A DNA stretch of 10,467 nt from Candidatus Omnitrophota bacterium (GTDB taxonomy: Bacteria; Omnitrophota; Gorgyraeia; Zapsychrales; Fredricksoniimonadaceae). Positions within the stretch are counted from its first letter, which is position 1, and the number at the start of each line of letters is the position of its first letter. The notes beneath the pieces are model-generated. The model did not search any database. It saw only the letters and a list, made by a program, of their open reading frames with translations, and was not told the origin of the DNA. This document shows positions 7,316 through 10,467 of the stretch, piece after piece. The position numbers and the translations under genes are program-made. Location: assembly GCA_017987425.1 (NCBI GenBank), contig JAGNTT010000052.1:1-10467 (forward strand). Direction: 5' to 3'.

Positions 7316-7348
7316 AGAATTCCGCTCTCTTTCAAATGATAAATTCCG

Positions 7349-7360
7349 TTGCATAGTCAA
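7349..7360. promoter_or_regulatory. Degenerate MarR-type site at the marR-adaptor junction
   Basis: The plus-strand sequence TTGCATAGTCAA (7349-7360) matches the core of the upstream operator, TTGCATATGCAA, at 10 of 12 positions. It lies between the marR stop and the preferred adaptor start. It may be a weaker secondary binding site or coincidence. Confidence 0.3.
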
Positions 7361-7367
7361 CAATTAT

Positions 7368-7811
7368 TTACTTGTCCGTTAAATTTTCGTAGACGCGGCA
7401 CAACACTTTTTTGCAAATCGCCATATCATGAGCCGGGATATTCTGCTGCGCTTCGTCCAACGTCTTTTCTACAATATGAAGGAGTTCCTGCTGGAACACT
7501 TTACCTTTATTGGTCAGATAGATAAATTTCTGCCGGCGGTCGACTTTATCCGGTGTGCGCACAACCAGATTGCGCTTCTCCAGCCCGTCAATGAGACGGG
7601 TGACGCTGGTTTTACCCTTGCAGGAAGTCCCAGCAAGTTCCTGCTGGCTTTGACCGTTGCTTTGCCAGAGATTGGCCAAAATGACCCACTGTTCGCAGGT
7701 CACATCGTACCCGGCTTCCGTAAAGTTACGGTTAAGGCGCACGCCGATGCTTCGTCCGGCACGACCTACGAGATACCCTAGGGAATCTTCTGATTTATAT
7801 TTAGTAGCCAT
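7368..7811 (-). CDS. MarR-family winged-helix transcriptional repressor
   Basis: This 147-residue protein has standard MarR length and layout: an N-terminal dimerisation helix (about 8-33), a helix with T-C-E-Q-W-V-I-L-A-N-L-W, then the HTH (about 54-80, S-Q-Q-E-L-A, K-T-S-V-T-R-L-I-D-G-L-E-K-R-N-L-V), the wing D-K-V-D-R-R-Q-K-F-I-Y-L-T-N-K-G (88-103) with the conserved D-R-R, and a C-terminal dimerisation helix. Its position as first gene of an efflux operon, immediately downstream of a perfect MarR-type palindrome, makes it the likely autorepressor of the pump, released by a small ligand. Cysteines at 39 and 64 and two near the C-terminus leave redox sensing open. The start codon is ATG with no Shine-Dalgarno; the leader is A/T-rich. 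The adaptor gene follows after 52 bp. Confidence 0.93.
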   Translation of the reverse strand: MATKYKSEDSLGYLVGRAGRSIGVRLNRNFTEAGYDVTCEQWVILANLWQSNGQSQQELAGTSCKGKTSVTRLIDGLEKRNLVVRTPDKVDRRQKFIYLTNKGKVFQQELLHIVEKTLDEAQQNIPAHDMAICKKVLCRVYENLTDK

Positions 7812-7818
7812 AATTTAT

Positions 7819-7834
7819 AGTTGCATATGCAACT
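7819..7834. promoter_or_regulatory. Perfect 16-bp MarR-type operator
   Basis: AGTTGCATATGCAACT is a complete palindrome with core TTGCATATGCAA, typical in length and form of MarR/SlyA-family sites. It begins about at the predicted transcription start and ends 7 bp before the marR ATG, so a bound MarR dimer would block initiation or early elongation. This supports negative autoregulation of the whole pump operon. Confidence 0.85.
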
Positions 7835-7841
7835 GTACGAA

Positions 7842-7870
7842 AGTGTACTATCCGACTTTGGATTTGTCAA
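7842..7870 (-). promoter_or_regulatory. sigma70-type promoter of the marR-efflux operon
   Basis: On the minus strand a perfect TTGACA (7870-7865) is followed after 17 bp by TACACT (7847-7842), a 4/6 match to the -10 consensus. The predicted start is near 7835, giving a leader of about 24 nt. The MarR palindrome lies directly downstream. The comEC stop is only 28 bp above the -35 box. Confidence 0.7.
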
Positions 7871-7881
7871 ATAAATATTTG
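7868..7881. repeat. AT-rich inverted repeat overlapping the -35 box
   Basis: CAAATA (7868-7873) and TATTTG (7876-7881) are perfect 6-bp arms around AA. The repeat overlaps the TTGACA box of the marR promoter and follows the comEC stop. It could be an accessory regulator site or chance in AT-rich DNA; there is no GC-rich stem to suggest a terminator. Confidence 0.3.
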
Positions 7882-7897
7882 CTGGAAGGCACCCTAT

Positions 7898-9454
7898 TCA
7901 ACTCAGAAAATGCAGATTCCCGCTGGCCTGACGACCCGCGGAAAAACAAGGAAGGAAACAAAATACAGCGCCGATCACGATGTAATAAGCCACAATCACG
8001 CCGACATCCATTTCCTTAATATACACATATCCGAGCGGCAGGCGGCTGAACAGATCGACAATCATCATGAGAGCAAACAGTACGACTTTGATGCACGCCG
8101 CAAACATAAATGCGGCCGCCGGACAGAGCAGTCCGGCGATGATCAATCCGCAACCGAGCATAAACAGCGCCGACACAAAAGGGATGATTGGAATATTGGC
8201 CAGAATACTGCCGGGAGTGACAATCTGAAAATAATACCCGATGAGCGGCAGAACACCGATCCATGCGGCGATCGAAATGCACAGCGACTGAAGCAAAAGC
8301 GTCCTCACCCTGCCCCGCGCCCATCGTTCGGCATGGCAATAGATCTTGGGATAGAGATAAATAATCGAGAAAACTCCTGTAAAAGAGAGCTGAAACCCTA
8401 TGTCCAGCAAGCTTGAAGGATCAAAAAGCAGGATGACGAGCGCCGAAAGTCCCAGCGAGTTGAGCGTATCGGCCTGCCGTTCGAAGAGAAACGCCCACAG
8501 CATAAGCACGGCCATCACGGTCGCCCGGACCACCGACGGATTGGCGCCCGTCAAAAGGCAATAACCAATAAGGATCAGCGATGTCCCCAGAATCTGCCAT
8601 GGGCGCGGGATGCGCAGAACATTTAAAATCAGAAATATCAGAAACGCCATGCCTCCCACGTTCATCCCGCTGATCGCGAGGATGTGGGCCGTACCCGTCT
8701 GCACAAAAAGTTCGCGCGTTCTCTCAGGGATGTAATATTTCCCGCCCAACACCAGTGACTGCTCGATGCCCGCTTCAAAATCGGTCAGATGATCGTTGAG
8801 GACCTGCTGAAACCGGTGGCGGCATTTGAGCAAGAATCCCCACAAAGGCGAACCCTGCCCGTGCGCAAGGACTTGAACATCGGATGCTTTCTTGACGCTC
8901 AATATCCATTCCACCCCGTTTCGTTTGAGATACTCCTCATACGAAAAATGCCCGCGGGACGGATAGGCAAACGGCTTGTGCAGTTTTCCAGTCAGGCGGA
9001 TACGTTCGCCGTATTCCAGATCTTCCCCCCTGAACAGATTCACAAGAACTTTGCCCCGCCTTACAGACCAACCGTCTTCGACCGCCACATGCTCGATGGA
9101 AAGTTCAAAGACAGTCTTATCCCCGCGCGTTGTCCGCCGCGTGTCGACATCCGAGACGATCACGCCTTCGACAGCGATCGGCGCACTACGTTCCTCATAA
9201 GTCAAATGAGCAATATGCTCCGGCGGCAGCGGCCTCTCATGCGCTCTCAAAAATCCGATCCCTGTAAAAATCAGCACCAATAAAACGGCTGACCAGAAAG
9301 CGCTTCGGATCACCGCAGCAAGCAGGACCACCGCAAGGGTCATCGCCATGACCGCCATTTTCATCGACGGGAATATGGAGTTAAGCCATATTCCCAGTGC
9401 AAAACCGGCGGCCAGCCCGAGACAGGGACGATGAGTGTAGTGTTGAACAATCAT
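7898..9454 (-). CDS. comEC: ComEC/Rec2-type DNA-uptake channel, short form without metallo-beta-lactamase domain
   Basis: This polytopic inner-membrane protein of 518 residues carries single-stranded DNA into the cytoplasm during natural transformation. It has N-terminal membrane helices (about 10-70), an OB-like soluble domain (about 90-195, DUF4131 type: A-V-E-G-V-I-V, then R-L-T-G-K-L), and the Competence domain with multiple helices. Signature motifs are A-H-I-L-A-I-S-G-M-N (256-265), G-A-N-P-S-V-V-R-A (303-311), L-L-D-I-G-F-Q-L-S-F (349-358) and I-P-I-I-P-F-V-S (421-428). Full-length ComEC is usually 700-800 residues with a C-terminal metallo-beta-lactamase-like domain. Here the ORF stops soon after the last helices and the marR promoter follows, so that domain is absent rather than frameshifted off. 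The ATG overlaps the comEA stop by 4 nt (ATGA), indicating translational coupling; no Shine-Dalgarno is seen. Confidence 0.93.
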   Translation of the reverse strand: MIVQHYTHRPCLGLAAGFALGIWLNSIFPSMKMAVMAMTLAVVLLAAVIRSAFWSAVLLVLIFTGIGFLRAHERPLPPEHIAHLTYEERSAPIAVEGVIVSDVDTRRTTRGDKTVFELSIEHVAVEDGWSVRRGKVLVNLFRGEDLEYGERIRLTGKLHKPFAYPSRGHFSYEEYLKRNGVEWILSVKKASDVQVLAHGQGSPLWGFLLKCRHRFQQVLNDHLTDFEAGIEQSLVLGGKYYIPERTRELFVQTGTAHILAISGMNVGGMAFLIFLILNVLRIPRPWQILGTSLILIGYCLLTGANPSVVRATVMAVLMLWAFLFERQADTLNSLGLSALVILLFDPSSLLDIGFQLSFTGVFSIIYLYPKIYCHAERWARGRVRTLLLQSLCISIAAWIGVLPLIGYYFQIVTPGSILANIPIIPFVSALFMLGCGLIIAGLLCPAAAFMFAACIKVVLFALMMIVDLFSRLPLGYVYIKEMDVGVIVAYYIVIGAVFCFLPCFSAGRQASGNLHFLS

Positions 9455-9780
9455 ACTTTGAGATATTTGACCATTTTGGTGTAATTCGAAAAATACACAC
9501 CGGGGAGAGATTGGATTTCCTCCAAAGTCCGGAATGATCCTTTGTTTTTACGGTGATCGAGAATCGCTTGCGCCGTCACTTCCCCGATATAGGGAACGTT
9601 CACAAGCTCGTCGAAATCCGCCGTGTTCACATTCGTCTTGTGGACAAAGTTTTCTTCCGGCGTCATGGCGCGCGCGGTCTCTGGCTTCCATTTAAAGACA
9701 GCATCGGACGCCGAACCGCAGACAACAATGACAGCAAGCGAAAGTAAGACACTCTTCTCGTGTTTGGTCAGATAAAACAT
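9451..9780 (-). CDS. comEA: ComEA-family helix-hairpin-helix DNA-binding protein
   Basis: This is a 109-residue protein with one N-terminal hydrophobic segment (about 10-25, V-L-L-S-L-A-V-I-V-V), a short linker, and a helix-hairpin-helix domain. The domain starts V-N-T-A-D-F-D-E-L (51-59), then V-P-Y-I-G-E-V-T-A-Q-A-I-L-D-H-R (62-77), with the second hairpin F-R-T-L-E-E-I-Q-S-L-P-G-V (83-95). ComEA is membrane-anchored or periplasmic, binds incoming double-stranded DNA and hands it to the ComEC channel. The small size is normal for diderm ComEA proteins. Direct overlap with comEC supports the role over a generic HhH protein. The ATG at 9780 has no Shine-Dalgarno and an A/T-rich leader. It is first in the operon, with a near-consensus promoter upstream. 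Confidence 0.9.
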   Translation of the reverse strand: MFYLTKHEKSVLLSLAVIVVCGSASDAVFKWKPETARAMTPEENFVHKTNVNTADFDELVNVPYIGEVTAQAILDHRKNKGSFRTLEEIQSLPGVYFSNYTKMVKYLKV

Positions 9781-9809
9781 AAATGATATGCGGTGGAAAT
9801 TTTTTAATT

Positions 9810-9828
9810 CGTGATTGGGGGAATCACG
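9810..9828. promoter_or_regulatory. Inverted repeat at the 5' end of the comEA transcript
   Basis: Seven-base arms CGTGATT (9810-9816) and AATCACG (9822-9828) flank five G on the plus strand. The predicted comEA start site is near 9828, so the transcript would begin with this hairpin. That could stabilise the mRNA, or the dyad could be an operator overlapping +1. On the minus strand it is followed by AATTAAAAAA, not T residues, so it is not an intrinsic terminator for the upstream helicase gene. Confidence 0.5.
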
Positions 9829-9834
9829 GACGCC

Positions 9835-9863
9835 ATCATAACAACGGACGCATTTGCTGTCAA
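9835..9863 (-). promoter_or_regulatory. Strong sigma70-type promoter of comEA-comEC
   Basis: Minus-strand TTGACA (9863-9858) is separated by exactly 17 bp from TATGAT (9840-9835), i.e. 11 of 12 consensus bases at ideal spacing. It starts 4 bp after the helicase stop codon, giving a leader of about 48 nt before comEA. Such a good promoter suggests either constitutive expression of the uptake genes or control by a repressor. Confidence 0.8.
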
Positions 9864-9867
9864 CCGG

Positions 9868-10467
9868 CTAAAATAACGTCAGCTGCTGATCATCTTCTTT
9901 GCTCGTTTCCCGACGGGCCTTCTGCTTCATCTGTTCGTAGGCCTTCAGGTCCTCCTGAATGTCGGAAAGAAACCGCGACTGCCGGTTTTGATACGCATGA
10001 CCGTAGAGAAACCGTTTGTGGGTGTTGGTCAGATAAAGATATTGTTTGGCGCGGGTCATGCCCACATAAAAAAGCCGCCTCTCCTCCTCGGGGTCGGACT
10101 GCATACCGGCCAAACTAAGCGGGAGCAGACCCTCTTCACATCCCGTAATAAAAACAACGGGGAATTCCAGACCCTTGGACGCGTGCAGCGTCATCAAAGA
10201 GACTTTCTCGACGTTGAATTCAAAATGGTCTTCGGGTTTCTGCAAAGCAATACGGTCAAAGAAATCCTCCAGAGACGCGGTGTTCTTGGAGAAATTAACG
10301 ATCCCTTCCCAGTCGGCCGCGAGCTGGGCGTCACCCTGAAGCAAGGCTATGCCTTCTTCCGATTCCGTGAAACCTTTAAGGGCATCGGCGGCATTGGAAT
10401 GCGGCACCGTTTTGGCATACGCGCGGACAGCATCGACGGTCTCAAGCGAAATCGCCAGCGGCTGATC
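9868..10467 (-). CDS. uvrD: UvrD/PcrA-family superfamily 1 DNA helicase, C-terminal part (5' end outside window)
   Basis: The frame is open from the window edge to a TAG at 9868, giving 199 residues. It covers the end of domain 2B and domain 2A. Helicase motif V is V-S-L-M-T-L-H-A-S-K-G-L-E-F-P-V-V-F (89-106), followed by G-C-E-E-G-L-L-P. Motif VI is E-E-E-R-R-L-F-Y-V-G-M-T-R-A (127-140), containing the arginine that contacts ATP gamma-phosphate. The charged C-terminal tail ends D-D-Q-Q-L-T-L-F. The family unwinds DNA 3' to 5' in repair and replication-fork processing. UvrD, PcrA and Rep cannot be separated from this piece. A GTG at 10407 is not a real start because the frame continues with helicase-like sequence up to the edge. 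Confidence 0.9.
   Translation of the reverse strand, partial: DQPLAISLETVDAVRAYAKTVPHSNAADALKGFTESEEGIALLQGDAQLAADWEGIVNFSKNTASLEDFFDRIALQKPEDHFEFNVEKVSLMTLHASKGLEFPVVFITGCEEGLLPLSLAGMQSDPEEERRLFYVGMTRAKQYLYLTNTHKRFLYGHAYQNRQSRFLSDIQEDLKAYEQMKQKARRETSKEDDQQLTLF

Noticed and set aside
8789..9283. 164-codon plus-strand open frame opposite comEC
   Set aside because: It lies opposite the soluble domain of ComEC, with no family resemblance or upstream signals.
9810..9828. Intrinsic terminator for the helicase gene
   Set aside because: The 7-bp stem lacks a following T tract on the minus strand and sits downstream of the comEA promoter at the likely +1.
10405..10407. GTG as the start of a 179-residue helicase-like protein
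   Set aside because: The frame stays open to the window edge, and the UvrD C-terminal region needs upstream helicase domains, so this is a gene cut by the window rather than a short gene.

Overview
All seven genes in this 10.5 kb window lie on the minus strand, so transcription runs from high to low coordinates. Coding density is high, gaps are short, and there are no RNA genes, insertion sequences or CRISPR arrays. The organism is a diderm (Gram-negative-type) bacterium: it encodes BamD- and LptE-type outer-membrane assembly proteins and a tripartite RND efflux pump. Base composition looks near 50% G+C. The BamD-like protein opens its mature region with an F-W-I-W-T-P-E-T..KWVNPKY segment that I associate, from memory, with Candidatus Omnitrophota and related lineages. 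That assignment is inference only.

Layout in transcriptional order, right to left. (1) 10467-9868: the last 199 residues of a UvrD/PcrA-family superfamily 1 helicase. (2) 9863-7898: a strong sigma70-like promoter, then comEA (helix-hairpin-helix DNA-binding protein) and comEC (DNA-uptake channel), overlapping by 4 nt. (3) 7870-1524: an efflux operon, with a promoter and a perfect 16-bp MarR-type palindrome, then a MarR repressor gene, a lipoprotein periplasmic adaptor gene, and a giant ORF joining an HAE1-type RND transporter in frame to a NodT/OprM-type outer-membrane factor. (4) 1489-1: a consensus promoter whose spacer is filled by a 22-bp palindrome, then bamD and lptE overlapping by 1 nt (TAATG); lptE runs off the window edge.

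How the genes work together: the marR operon encodes a complete self-contained pump (inner-membrane motor, adaptor, outer-membrane exit duct) with its own repressor, probably induced by a small hydrophobic or amphiphilic compound. comEA and comEC are the DNA-binding and membrane-channel parts of natural transformation. bamD and lptE serve assembly of outer-membrane proteins and LPS.

The most unusual items are the RND-OMF fusion with an internal lipoprotein signal, which suggests a polyprotein matured by signal peptidase II; the palindrome embedded in the bamD-lptE promoter; and degenerate heptanucleotide repeats that also form a long imperfect hairpin between the adaptor and transporter genes. 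Most starts in the window lack a recognisable Shine-Dalgarno sequence.
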